From contig CAKQMM010000003.1 in NCBI GenBank assembly GCA_934254755.1, positions 1 through 20,550 of the forward strand: a DNA stretch of 20,550 nt. Direction: 5' to 3'. The position numbers and the translations under genes are program-made. The DNA comes from an uncultured Clostridia bacterium (GTDB lineage: Bacteria; Bacillota; Clostridia; Christensenellales; Borkfalkiaceae). Shown piece after piece: positions 7,346 through 14,636 of this stretch (position 1 is the first letter of the stretch; every line of letters begins with the position of its first letter). Below the pieces are notes generated by a model, which saw nothing but the letters and a program-made list of their open reading frames with translations, searched no databases and was not told where the DNA came from.

Positions 7346-8365
7346 TTATATTTTTGCCGTCTGCGCGCTCTTACCCGTCAAGACCTTCTCACGCGCGGGC
7401 TTAATCGCGTTTTTGTCGGGAATTATTTTCGCTATGAGCTGCGTGAAGGGTTTAAGCGCGGGCAAAAGCACCGCCGTAACCGACAAATTGAACAGCGTGT
7501 GGAAGTTCGCTATCATTCGCTCCGTTCCGTGCGAAAAGGAGGCAAACCACGCGGCGACTTCCGTCTTAAATAAAATAAGCGGCAAAAACATAATTACGGA
7601 TCCGAACAAGTTGAACGCAAAGTTGAAAAACGCCGTCCGCCGCGCTTCGACGGTTTTGTTTATCGACGCCGCTATAACGCATAAACAAGTGCCTACGTTC
7701 GCGCCCAAAATCAAAAACATACTGTTTTCAAAACTCAGAAGCCCGTTACCCGCAAGCAATATCATAATGCTCGTGACGGCGGAAGAACTCTGTATAAGCG
7801 CGGTGACGATTACGCCGTTTAAAAACAGCAACAGTTCGTTTTTAACCAAAAAAACTTTGCGGAACGCCTCGAAGTTTTTAAAAAACAAAACGCCGTCGTT
7901 TACGATATCCAACCCGAAAAACAACATTCCGAACCCCACCATAACGCCGCCGACCGATTTGATTTTTTTATTTTTTAAAAGGCTTATCAAAAAGCCTATG
8001 AAGCATATCGCCGCGCCGAACGCCGTTATATCGAAAAACTGTTTGCCCGAAAGAGAGACGAGTTGCGCCGTCATCGTCGTGCCGATATTCGCGCCCATAA
8101 TGACCGCGGCGGCGGCTTCAAACGTTATAACGCCCGCCGACACGAAGCCCACAAGAATAACGTTGGTCGCGATGCTGCTTTGTATCGCCGCCGTGACGAG
8201 CGTACCCGTAACCACCCCCGCAAATCTGTTTTTCGTAACCCCTTTTAAAACCGCTTTGACCTTTCTGCCCGTCAAGTCGAACATATTGTCGCTCATAAAT
8301 TTAAGCCCCAACAAAAACAGCGTTACGCCGCCCAAGGTCATAAGTAAATTCTGAATAATAGCCAT
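7346..8365 (-). CDS. Na/Pi-cotransporter family membrane protein, no PhoU-like tail
   Basis: This 339-residue integral membrane protein belongs to the sodium-dependent phosphate symporter family (NptA/YjbB-like). The diagnostic duplication is clear: AAIQSSIATN (about 60-69) with GANIGTT (91-97) in the first half and ALIQSSSAVTS (about 189-199) with GANVGTC (221-227) in the second. Many members carry a PhoU-like cytoplasmic domain and reach about 540 residues; here the protein ends soon after the membrane core with a short basic tail. The start is uncertain. The ATG at 8363-8365 fits the family N-terminus but has no Shine-Dalgarno sequence, and a TATAAT lies six bases upstream. A TTG at 8455 would add 30 unlikely residues. 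The gene stands alone between the palindromic element and the pgk promoter. Confidence 0.88.
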   Translation of the reverse strand: MAIIQNLLMTLGGVTLFLLGLKFMSDNMFDLTGRKVKAVLKGVTKNRFAGVVTGTLVTAAIQSSIATNVILVGFVSAGVITFEAAAAVIMGANIGTTMTAQLVSLSGKQFFDITAFGAAICFIGFLISLLKNKKIKSVGGVMVGFGMLFFGLDIVNDGVLFFKNFEAFRKVFLVKNELLLFLNGVIVTALIQSSSAVTSIMILLAGNGLLSFENSMFLILGANVGTCLCVIAASINKTVEARRTAFFNFAFNLFGSVIMFLPLILFKTEVAAWFASFSHGTERMIANFHTLFNLSVTAVLLPALKPFTQLIAKIIPDKNAIKPAREKVLTGKSAQTAKI

Positions 8366-8428
8366 ACAAGCATTATATTTTTGCTTTTCAGGTTTTAGAA
8401 TTGCGGCGGCCGCCCGTCGGCTTATTTT

Positions 8429-8471
8429 CGGCGGCGTTTTTAAACTTCCACGCAAAACCGAAGCGCCGCCG
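8429..8471. other. GC-rich hairpin upstream of the Na/Pi gene
   Basis: CGGCGGCG at 8429-8436 is the reverse complement of CGCCGCCG at 8464-8471, with a 27-base loop. It lies in the 339-base gap between the Na/Pi gene and trmL. It has no T-run on the minus strand and is not a standard terminator. A small AAAATGC/GCATTTT palindrome at 8529-8543 is also present in this gap, most of the rest of which is the element at 8552-8699. Confidence 0.4.
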
Positions 8472-8551
8472 AATAAAAACGGGTCGTCGGGGCGTTACCG
8501 CTACGATTTTCTATTTACTAACCACTAAAAAATGCCGCATTTTAAGGAGAA

Positions 8552-8699
8552 GCGTTACGCTATGAATTAGAATTTTTGGCACAAAAAAACCGCTTAGGCA
8601 AGGCAAACGCCCGAAGTCGTACTTGCTGTACAACGAGCGGTGTTTAACGACGCATAAGCGGGAATTTTTAGTCAAAAAATCAATGATATAGCGTAACGC
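8552..8699. repeat. 148-bp imperfect palindrome, MITE-like
   Basis: The ends are a perfect 12-bp inverted repeat (GCGTTACGCTAT at 8552-8563, its complement at 8688-8699). Symmetry continues inward: CCGCTTA (8590-8596) matches TAAGCGG (8655-8661), and GTAC at 8619-8622 and 8628-8631 sits on the centre of symmetry, near 8625. A single strand could fold into one long hairpin. It holds no coding frame and ends six bases from the trmL stop codon. I judge it a dispersed intergenic repeat or non-autonomous element; no transposase is present. Confidence 0.75.
8583..8661 (-). terminator. Terminator of the spoVT-trmL cluster, inside the palindrome
   Basis: In the minus-strand transcript CCGCTTA and TAAGCGG pair at the base of the palindrome's inner part, and the stem is followed at once by seven U. 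The opposite strand also has a short T-run after the stem, so termination could work both ways. The mobile-looking repeat thus appears to serve as the end of the trmL transcript. Confidence 0.6.
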
Positions 8700-8704
8700 G
8701 ACGA

Positions 8705-9202
8705 CTAGTCTTTTCTACCTGTTAAAGCCCCTTCAACGGTAAGCCGGTCAAAACCGTTCTGGCGCAAGGCTTCATATAAAGTTATGGCGACGGAGTTAGA
8801 TAGGTTAAGACTGCGCAAATCGCCCCACATAGGGATGCGCAAAGTTTTATCGTAATGCTTTTTTAAAAGCGGTTCGGGGAGCCCGTGGCTTTCTTTGCCG
8901 AAGACGAGAAAATCGCCGTCTTTAAAGTGTGCGTCGCTGTAAATTTTCGCGCCCTTTGTGGACAAAAAGTAGAAGTTATCGCCGTTATAATACTTTTCAA
9001 ATAATTCGTCGAAGGTGTCGTAATAGCGAACGTCTAAATACTGCCAATAGTCAAGCCCCGCGCGTTTTAAATTTTTATCGGTTATCTCGAAGCCGAACGG
9101 GCGCACCATGTGTAAAACGGAATTCGTTGCGGCGCAAGTACGCGATATATTGCCCGTGTTTTGGGGAATTTCAGGCTCGACTAAAACTATGTTAAACTTC
9201 AT
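8705..9202 (-). CDS. trmL: tRNA (cytidine/uridine-34 2'-O)-methyltransferase TrmL
   Basis: A SPOUT-class methyltransferase that methylates the ribose of the wobble base of certain leucine tRNAs. The 165-residue protein is near the usual size, and all three SPOUT motifs are clear: PEIPQNTGNISRTC (about residues 10-23), VFGKESHGLP and the knot segment LRSLNLSNSVAITLYEALRQ at the end. The ATG at 9200-9202 follows AAAGGAGA at ideal spacing; a 17-codon upstream extension was rejected. It is the last gene of the spoVT cluster, after the nitrilase-like gene, and with dusB puts two tRNA-modification genes in one group. Confidence 0.95.
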   Translation of the reverse strand: MKFNIVLVEPEIPQNTGNISRTCAATNSVLHMVRPFGFEITDKNLKRAGLDYWQYLDVRYYDTFDELFEKYYNGDNFYFLSTKGAKIYSDAHFKDGDFLVFGKESHGLPEPLLKKHYDKTLRIPMWGDLRSLNLSNSVAITLYEALRQNGFDRLTVEGALTGRKD

Positions 9203-9269
9203 AACTTTCTCCTTTCGTAAAAGCGCGCCGCAAGTTGAAAAGGCTACACTCAAGCGCGATAATAAAAAC

Positions 9270-9917
9270 TTATTTAACGCCCCGCCGTTTCAGCGACAGC
9301 GTTCTGTAATTCTTTTTTGCGGGAATTAAAAGGGTGGCTTCGCCCTCGCGGCTTGCGCCGCAAATTTCGCCGTTCATATCGGCGGCCATAACCCCGCTTT
9401 CGCAAATTAAAACTATCGGCACGCCGAATAAGTACGCATACGCGCGGACGATAAAATCATACTGCGGTTTATCGCCTTCCGGCAAAACGGCGACGATAAG
9501 GTCGGCGTCGCACAAACTCATCGCCTTGACTCCTTCAAAATCTATCAAATCGTCGCTGATAAGCACGCCTATCCGACCGATTATGGTCTGATAAACCCGC
9601 CTGCCGCCGCCCAAACCGTAGCTTGACGGGTCTATTTTAACGTTCATGTCGCTTATTCCTAAAAGCTTGCCGCGTTCGGCAATTATGGCCGACCGCTTGA
9701 TAATTCCGTAATTATCGGTTATCGCGCCCGTCAATAAAACTCTGTCCGTTTTTTTCGTGAGCAGCGCGAACTCGCTTAAATTCCCGTCAACGCCCTGAAG
9801 CTCGTTTTTATAAGATATTTTTTTGAGCCCGTTAAAGCCGAAAAGCGCTAAATTTGCGTCAGACGGAATTTCGCCCGCGTTAAAAACCCCCGATGTCCTG
9901 TTGCAATAAACTTTCAA
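9270..9917 (-). CDS. Nitrilase-fold protein lacking the catalytic triad
   Basis: The 215-residue product follows the carbon-nitrogen hydrolase pattern over most of its length: ANLALFGFNG (about 21-30), RGKLLGISDMNV (about 82-93), GRIGVLISDDL (about 114-124), CDADLIVAVLP and RAYAYLFGVPIVLICESG. The three catalytic positions all appear substituted. The Glu expected in the first motif (usually FPE) is absent, the Lys of the YRK motif is Met91, and the Cys of the usual GVLICYD is Ser121. Hydrolase activity is therefore unlikely; a binding or structural role is more plausible. I chose TTG at 9915-9917 because AAGGAAG precedes it; a TTG at 9998 would add 27 residues with no family match. It lies between dusB and trmL in the same direction. 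Confidence 0.78.
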   Translation of the reverse strand: MKVYCNRTSGVFNAGEIPSDANLALFGFNGLKKISYKNELQGVDGNLSEFALLTKKTDRVLLTGAITDNYGIIKRSAIIAERGKLLGISDMNVKIDPSSYGLGGGRRVYQTIIGRIGVLISDDLIDFEGVKAMSLCDADLIVAVLPEGDKPQYDFIVRAYAYLFGVPIVLICESGVMAADMNGEICGASREGEATLLIPAKKNYRTLSLKRRGVK

Positions 9918-10002
9918 TTCGCTTACTTCCTTACAACTATTATATCGGCGTTTTTTAATTTTGTGTATAAGGGCGTTTAAAAATATAGCGCGCAACAAGA
10001 AT

Positions 10003-10941
10003 TTATAAGGCTTCTTCGATTACCGCAATAAGCTCGTCGGCGTTTTCCGCTTTAAACGCGCGCTCTTTAAACTTTTTGCCGCCCCTAACCCCTTTTAAGT
10101 AGTAGGCTATCTGACTTCTGAGGACGACCCCCGCCCGCTTAAAGCCGTAATGTTTAGCGGTCAATAAAATTTGTTCTTTAACTAAGTCTTTCAGCGTAAA
10201 ATCAACGGTTTTACCCGTAATTTCGGCAAAAACAAGCGGGTTTTCGAGCGCGCCGCGGGCAACCATAACCCCGTCCGCACCCGTTCTGTCCATTAAAATT
10301 TCGGCGTCCTCAGCAGTAAAAATTCCGCCGTTTGCGACGACGGGAATTTTAACCGCCCGCTTTGCGCGTTCAATCTCTTCAAAATTAACTTCGCCCGCAT
10401 AAACGGCGGCTTTCGTCCTGCCGTGAACGGTTATCAAATCCGCGCCCGCGCCTTCCAACGCTTTGGCAAACTCTTCGGTTACGATATGGTTATCGTCTAA
10501 ACCTATCCTTATTTTGACGCTTACGGGCTTATTTGCCGTTTTTGCCGCTTTAACTATTTCCTCGGCAAGCTTTATATCTTTAAGGAGCGCAGACCCCGCG
10601 CCGTTATTGTAAATTTTCGGCATCGGGCATCCCATATTAAGGTCGATTATATCGTAATTTTTTAAATATTCGCTACCCGCCGCTTTTTTTATAAACTCCG
10701 GCTCGTTTCCGAAAATCTGAACGGCGCAAACTTTATTTTCGTCTAAATTCACGAGCAAATCTTTCGACGCGTCGGGGGCGTACATAAGCCCTTTTGCCGA
10801 CACCATTTCGGTAAAGCACAGCCCCGCGCCCGCTTTATATGCGACGTGCCGCATTTCGGCGGTCGAAAACCCCGCAAGCGGCGCGAAAAACACGTTGTTC
10901 GGGACGGTCACGCCGCCTATAACTATCGGCTTAATCGTCAT
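10003..10941 (-). CDS. dusB: tRNA-dihydrouridine synthase, DusB-like
   Basis: A flavin enzyme that reduces uridine to dihydrouridine in tRNA. The 312-residue protein shows APLAGFSTAEMR at the N-terminus, the FMN and substrate motif IIDLNMGCPMPK with catalytic Cys105, the loop NNGAGSALL, VHGRTKAAVYAG near residue 173, and the phosphate-binding VVANGGI and GVMVARGALENP. The length is normal for bacterial Dus proteins. Its ATG lies inside the last codons of mazG (11-base overlap), indicating translational coupling, with GGAAAG as ribosome site. Assignment to the DusB branch rather than another Dus class rests on overall resemblance and the Firmicutes setting. Confidence 0.93.
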   Translation of the reverse strand: MTIKPIVIGGVTVPNNVFFAPLAGFSTAEMRHVAYKAGAGLCFTEMVSAKGLMYAPDASKDLLVNLDENKVCAVQIFGNEPEFIKKAAGSEYLKNYDIIDLNMGCPMPKIYNNGAGSALLKDIKLAEEIVKAAKTANKPVSVKIRIGLDDNHIVTEEFAKALEGAGADLITVHGRTKAAVYAGEVNFEEIERAKRAVKIPVVANGGIFTAEDAEILMDRTGADGVMVARGALENPLVFAEITGKTVDFTLKDLVKEQILLTAKHYGFKRAGVVLRSQIAYYLKGVRGGKKFKERAFKAENADELIAVIEEAL

Positions 10942-12355
10942 CTTTTTTTAACTTTCCTAAAACGTAATATTTATCGACTTCGGCAGGAGTTAAGTCTTTT
11001 AGACTAACCCCGTCTTTTAAGGCGAGTTTTTCTGCGCGCGAAAAGCGGTCGATAAACCTTTTGACCGTTTCGTTAAGCGCGGTTTCGCCGTCTACGCCGA
11101 GTTTTTGAAGGTAACTTGCAAGGGCAAAAAGCGCGTCGCCGCCCTCTTTTGCGGCTTCTTCGGCGTTTTTATTATCCGCCGCCGCTTTAAGCTCGGAAAG
11201 CTCATCGTAGATTTTATCGAACGCGCTACTTAAATCGTTAAAATCAAGGTGATATTTCGCGGCGCGTTTAGATATTTTTTGCGCGCGCATTATCGCGGGG
11301 AAGCTTTCGGGTACGGCGCGAAGATATTCTTCGCCCGAATTATACCCCTTTTCTTTTTGCTTGTTTTTATCCCATACGTTAAGCGCGGCTTCGCCGTCCG
11401 CCGCTTTATCCGCGCCGAAAACGTGGGTGTGGCGGAAGATAAGTTTGCGGCAAATTTCCGATAAAACGTCGGCTGAGGTAAACTCGCCCGACTCTTTACC
11501 GAAGTTTATCTGGAATGCGGTTTGCAGTAAAACGTCGCCCGTTTCTTCGACAACGCCCGGCGTATCGTCGCGATTTATCGCGTCGATAAGCTCGTAACAC
11601 TCTTCTATCAGATTTTTTTCAACCGACTTCGGCGTTTGCTCTCTGTCCCACGGGCAGCCGTTCGGCGCGCGCAAAATTCTTAAAATTTCGATTAAATCGT
11701 CATAATTAAACCGCTCTTTTTCGGTTAAAACGGGGGGAATTATAAGCGCGCTCGTTTTATAATCGTAAAAGTTTTGCCTGTCAAGCTCGTACACGGGTAT
11801 TTTTAAAACGCTTTCGCCTAAAAAATAAACTTCCGTTTCTTCTCCGAAAACGTCGATAAGTTTAAGCTTCACTTCGCCCGCCAAAGCTTTCGAGTCTATC
11901 GCGTAAATGACGGTCGGCGCGGTTATAGCTTCGATTTTTGCGATATCGTACGCCGAAACGCAAGCGTTTATAGTAGACGAGATTTTCGCCCTTTCCGCTG
12001 CGGACGAAAACGCCGAAACGCCGCTAATAATTTCCACGTTTTTATGTTTTTTTAAAATCGCCCTGACGGTATCGTCTTCCGCGGCGGAACCGTCAACGGC
12101 GTATGTAACGTCGCCTTCCTTTAAGTATTTAAGGACGGCGGCGCATGCGTTTTTATTAAAAGTGTCGAAGTTGCGGCTTTTAAGGTACAAATAATCTAAA
12201 CTTACGGCGTTTTTGTTATACGCCGTAACGCTTTTGTAACTTTCCGTTTCGTTGGTCCTCACGATCAGCGTTTTAGCGTTTTCAATCGCCTTTGCGCCCC
12301 TAACGGTTATATCCCCTTCTTTTAAGCCTAAGCTAACTATCGTCAGTTTATTCAT
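10931..12355 (-). CDS. mazG: YabN-type fusion: degenerate tetrapyrrole-methylase domain plus MazG pyrophosphohydrolase
   Basis: The MazG half (about residues 215-474) removes pyrophosphate from nucleoside triphosphates. It begins LIEILRILRAPNGCPWDREQ and carries the Mg-binding acidic sets E251-E252-E255 and E270-E271-D274, plus a second, weaker MazG repeat (DELSE near 384, EGGD at 404-407). The N-terminal half resembles the tetrapyrrole methylase domain of Bacillus YabN (LTIVSLG start, YAVDG near 85-89), but the glycine-rich cofactor motifs are altered: SLGLKEGD instead of GxGxGD, and DGSA instead of the usual PGHP/PGDP. ATG 12353-12355 follows AAGGAAG. It sits after the flippase gene, as yabN follows yabM in Bacillus, and overlaps dusB by 11 bases. 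Confidence 0.93.
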   Translation of the reverse strand: MNKLTIVSLGLKEGDITVRGAKAIENAKTLIVRTNETESYKSVTAYNKNAVSLDYLYLKSRNFDTFNKNACAAVLKYLKEGDVTYAVDGSAAEDDTVRAILKKHKNVEIISGVSAFSSAAERAKISSTINACVSAYDIAKIEAITAPTVIYAIDSKALAGEVKLKLIDVFGEETEVYFLGESVLKIPVYELDRQNFYDYKTSALIIPPVLTEKERFNYDDLIEILRILRAPNGCPWDREQTPKSVEKNLIEECYELIDAINRDDTPGVVEETGDVLLQTAFQINFGKESGEFTSADVLSEICRKLIFRHTHVFGADKAADGEAALNVWDKNKQKEKGYNSGEEYLRAVPESFPAIMRAQKISKRAAKYHLDFNDLSSAFDKIYDELSELKAAADNKNAEEAAKEGGDALFALASYLQKLGVDGETALNETVKRFIDRFSRAEKLALKDGVSLKDLTPAEVDKYYVLGKLKKDDD

Positions 12356-12379
12356 TTAAACTTCCTTATAAAAAACCGA

Positions 12380-13858
12380 TTATCGCCGATTATAACGGCG
12401 AACGGTTCCCACGTATTTATTTGCCTTTTTAATATACACCAAATTTATCAAACAAGCAACAAAATAGTGAGCCGCGTCGCTTATAATCGCGCCGTAAATA
12501 TTTATATACGGGGCTTTTAAAAGCGTAAACGATAGGATAAGTTTGACCGCTCCGCCTGAAAAAGACGATACGCACGGCGCGTAAATTTTGTCAAGAGCGA
12601 TAAGCTCTGCCGCCGTCGTTTGCATAAGCGATAAAAAAATTATCGCGGGGCTTGCAATTTTAAGCATATTCGCGCACACCTCTTTTTCGGCGGCGGGAAG
12701 CGCGGAATACAAAATTTTGACCGCAAGCGGCGCGAAAATAAAAGTTGCCGCGCTAAATACGACGGACGGAAAAAGAGTGTACAAAATCGCCTTTCGGCAC
12801 TTTATTTTAGTGTCCTTTTTTTCCGCTTTAAGCTTTGCTATAACGGGTATGCCCGTCGCCGCCAACCCGTACAAAAGCGAAACGGGCACGCCTATCAAAC
12901 TTTCGGTCGCGCCAGAATATAACCCGTAAAGGCGCGTTGCGTTCGTTAAATATCCGCCTAAGATATTCAAAATCAAAAAACTGTCGATTGTTTTTACTAT
13001 CGGAACGGCGGACGCGGACAGCGTTACGGGGACGACCGTTTTAATAACTTTTTTTATATTTAGTTCCGCCTTAAATATGCGGGATATCCCCTTCGCTTTT
13101 AATTTATACCCACCCGTTAAATAAACGACCGCCGCCGCTTCCGCAATCGTAACCGCAGCCGCCGCTCCCGCCGCCGCCAAAGCGGGCGTTCGTTTAAGCG
13201 TGCTCGTTATCATAAGCCCCGCCGCAAGTTTAACCGCCTGCTCGAAAACTTGCGAAACGGCGGTGTATTTCATCTCCGCTTTGCCCTGAAAAAAGCCCCT
13301 GAAACAAGATATTACGCCGACGAGCATTACCGACGGCGAAATTGCCATATACGCAAAAAGGGACTCAGGCGCGCCCTGCAAATTTGCAATTACGCCTGAA
13401 AACGCCGCCATCATTATTCCGCCAAGCAGCCCGAGCGGCAAAAAAACGGCGAGCGCAGATTTAAGGGCGGAAAACTCGTCCTCCCCTTCCGCGATGATTT
13501 TTGAAACGCCGCTCGGCACCCCCGTTGACGACAGCGTTAAAAGAAGGCAGTATATCGGGAACACCGCCTGATAAAGCCCCAAACCTTCCGCGCCTAAAAT
13601 ATTAGTCAGCGGCACGCGATAAAACGCACCTAAAATTTTGGTTATAAACCCGCCCAAAGATATGACGAGCGCGCCTTTTATCAGCCCGTCGCTTTTAGTC
13701 TTTTTATCGCTCTTTATCAAGGCGTTTTTTTCAAAACCGTTTGTTAAAAGTCCGCCCCCGAAGCCGCCCTTATTAAAGCCGCCTTTTGCAAAATTTCCGC
13801 CGTTAAAGACGCTTTTTATAACTCCGCCGCTTTTTACGCCGCTTTTAAAAAAATTCAA
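12380..13858 (-). CDS. SpoVB/YabM-like polysaccharide flippase (MOP superfamily)
   Basis: A multi-pass membrane protein of the MATE/MurJ-like oligosaccharide flippase group, expected to move lipid-linked wall or spore-coat precursors across the membrane. The family start appears at about residue 59 (LIKGALVISLGGFITKILG, then FYRVPLTNILGAEGLGLYQ), followed by about 12-14 hydrophobic segments and characteristic stretches such as GVPSGVSKIIAEGE. Ahead of this is an unusual 55-residue tail rich in Gly, Phe, Lys and Asn (GGNFAKGGFNKGGFGGG). No ATG exists in the tail. The TTG at 13856-13858 overlaps the spoVT stop as TTGA, suggesting translational coupling; a second TTG at residue 47 is an alternative. 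The order spoVT, flippase, mazG matches spoVT-yabM-yabN in Bacillus. Confidence 0.9.
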   Translation of the reverse strand: MNFFKSGVKSGGVIKSVFNGGNFAKGGFNKGGFGGGLLTNGFEKNALIKSDKKTKSDGLIKGALVISLGGFITKILGAFYRVPLTNILGAEGLGLYQAVFPIYCLLLTLSSTGVPSGVSKIIAEGEDEFSALKSALAVFLPLGLLGGIMMAAFSGVIANLQGAPESLFAYMAISPSVMLVGVISCFRGFFQGKAEMKYTAVSQVFEQAVKLAAGLMITSTLKRTPALAAAGAAAAVTIAEAAAVVYLTGGYKLKAKGISRIFKAELNIKKVIKTVVPVTLSASAVPIVKTIDSFLILNILGGYLTNATRLYGLYSGATESLIGVPVSLLYGLAATGIPVIAKLKAEKKDTKIKCRKAILYTLFPSVVFSAATFIFAPLAVKILYSALPAAEKEVCANMLKIASPAIIFLSLMQTTAAELIALDKIYAPCVSSFSGGAVKLILSFTLLKAPYINIYGAIISDAAHYFVACLINLVYIKKANKYVGTVRRYNRR

Positions 13859-14397
13859 AACCGTATGCCGCTTGAAATAAGTTCGGCGGCAAATTTAACG
13901 GTTTTAAGTTCCGCGCTGCTAAACGCTTCGTCTTTCGCGCTTATAACGACTATTGCGCCCGCGACTTTTTCGCCTTCGGATATAGGCATAAAGGCTTCGG
14001 CGGTTACTTCGTCGCCGCCGTCTTTCACTATATCTACCATTCCGTTTTCGTCCGCTTTATACGCCGCGCCGACCCCGCCGCTTATCGCCTTTTTAAACTC
14101 TTGCGTAAGCTCTTTGTCGATATAATTTTTCGAGTTTTTGCCGTAAGCGTAGCGCACCTTTTCGTCGTCGGTTATCAAAACCGTTTTATCTAAACTTTCC
14201 GATAAAAACTTGCAAACGGGCATAACCGTTTCTTTAAACGCGCTGACGGGCGCGTATTTTTTAATTCTTATCTCTTCGCCCGCCGCGATTATTTCAACCG
14301 CGTCGCCCTCGCTTATTTTAAGGGTTTTGCGTATCTCTTTAGGGATAACAACCCTGCCTAAATCGTCGACTCTTCTTACTATTCCCGTCGTTTCCAT
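13855..14397 (-). CDS. spoVT: Stage V sporulation regulator SpoVT
   Basis: An AbrB-type transcription factor that in Bacillus adjusts forespore gene expression late in sporulation. The 180-residue protein has an N-terminal swapped-hairpin DNA-binding domain (METTGIVRRVDDLGRVVIPKEIR to about residue 48) and a C-terminal GAF-like sensory domain (about 55-178, with VLITDDEKVRYAYG and EKVAGAIVVIS). Size and both domains match SpoVT rather than the shorter AbrB/Abh. The ATG at 14395-14397 has AAAGGAGA at ideal distance; 43 upstream in-frame codons were rejected. It heads the cluster. No convincing promoter, including a sigma-G type, was recognised in the 239 bases upstream. Confidence 0.95.
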   Translation of the reverse strand: METTGIVRRVDDLGRVVIPKEIRKTLKISEGDAVEIIAAGEEIRIKKYAPVSAFKETVMPVCKFLSESLDKTVLITDDEKVRYAYGKNSKNYIDKELTQEFKKAISGGVGAAYKADENGMVDIVKDGGDEVTAEAFMPISEGEKVAGAIVVISAKDEAFSSAELKTVKFAAELISSGIRF

Positions 14398-14571
14398 AAT
14401 TCTCCTTTCGGCAACCGAGCTTCGTTTATACCGCTCCGCAAAAAGCAATATACGCCCTGCCGTAATTTTAGTTTTGTTATCCTTTGGAATTTTATGTATA
14501 AAGCGCAAACTATCGCGCAAAAACAACGAGTAAAAACGGCATAGAATTCAAGGTTAATAAATCTGCTCAAT

Positions 14572-14615
14572 AAAAAAAGCGACCGCGCAAAGCGTTAGCC
14601 TTGCAAGAACGCTTT
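14572..14615 (-). terminator. Terminator-like hairpin after the MFS gene
   Basis: AAAGCGTT (14589-14596) pairs with AACGCTTT (14608-14615) across an 11-base loop containing CTTGCAAG. The stem is followed on the minus strand by about ten mixed bases and then a run of seven T (14572-14578). The distance between stem and T-run is longer than ideal, so efficiency is uncertain. Confidence 0.55.
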
Positions 14616-14636
14616 AAATTTAGTTTTAAGTTCGAA

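Noticed and set aside
7413-8354. Plus-strand open frame (313 codons) opposite the Na/Pi gene
   Set aside because: Complement of a well-supported membrane protein with the duplicated QSS motifs; the plus-strand translation has no family features.
8541-8569. AAGGAG followed by ATG AAT TAG on the plus strand at the edge of the palindrome
   Set aside because: A two-codon frame; most likely chance or part of the repeat sequence.
9939-9967. Promoter-like pair (TACACA, 17 bases, TATAAT) ahead of the nitrilase-like gene
   Set aside because: The -10 box is good, but transcription would begin inside the AAGGAAG ribosome site, and the -35 match is weak; co-transcription with dusB is more likely.
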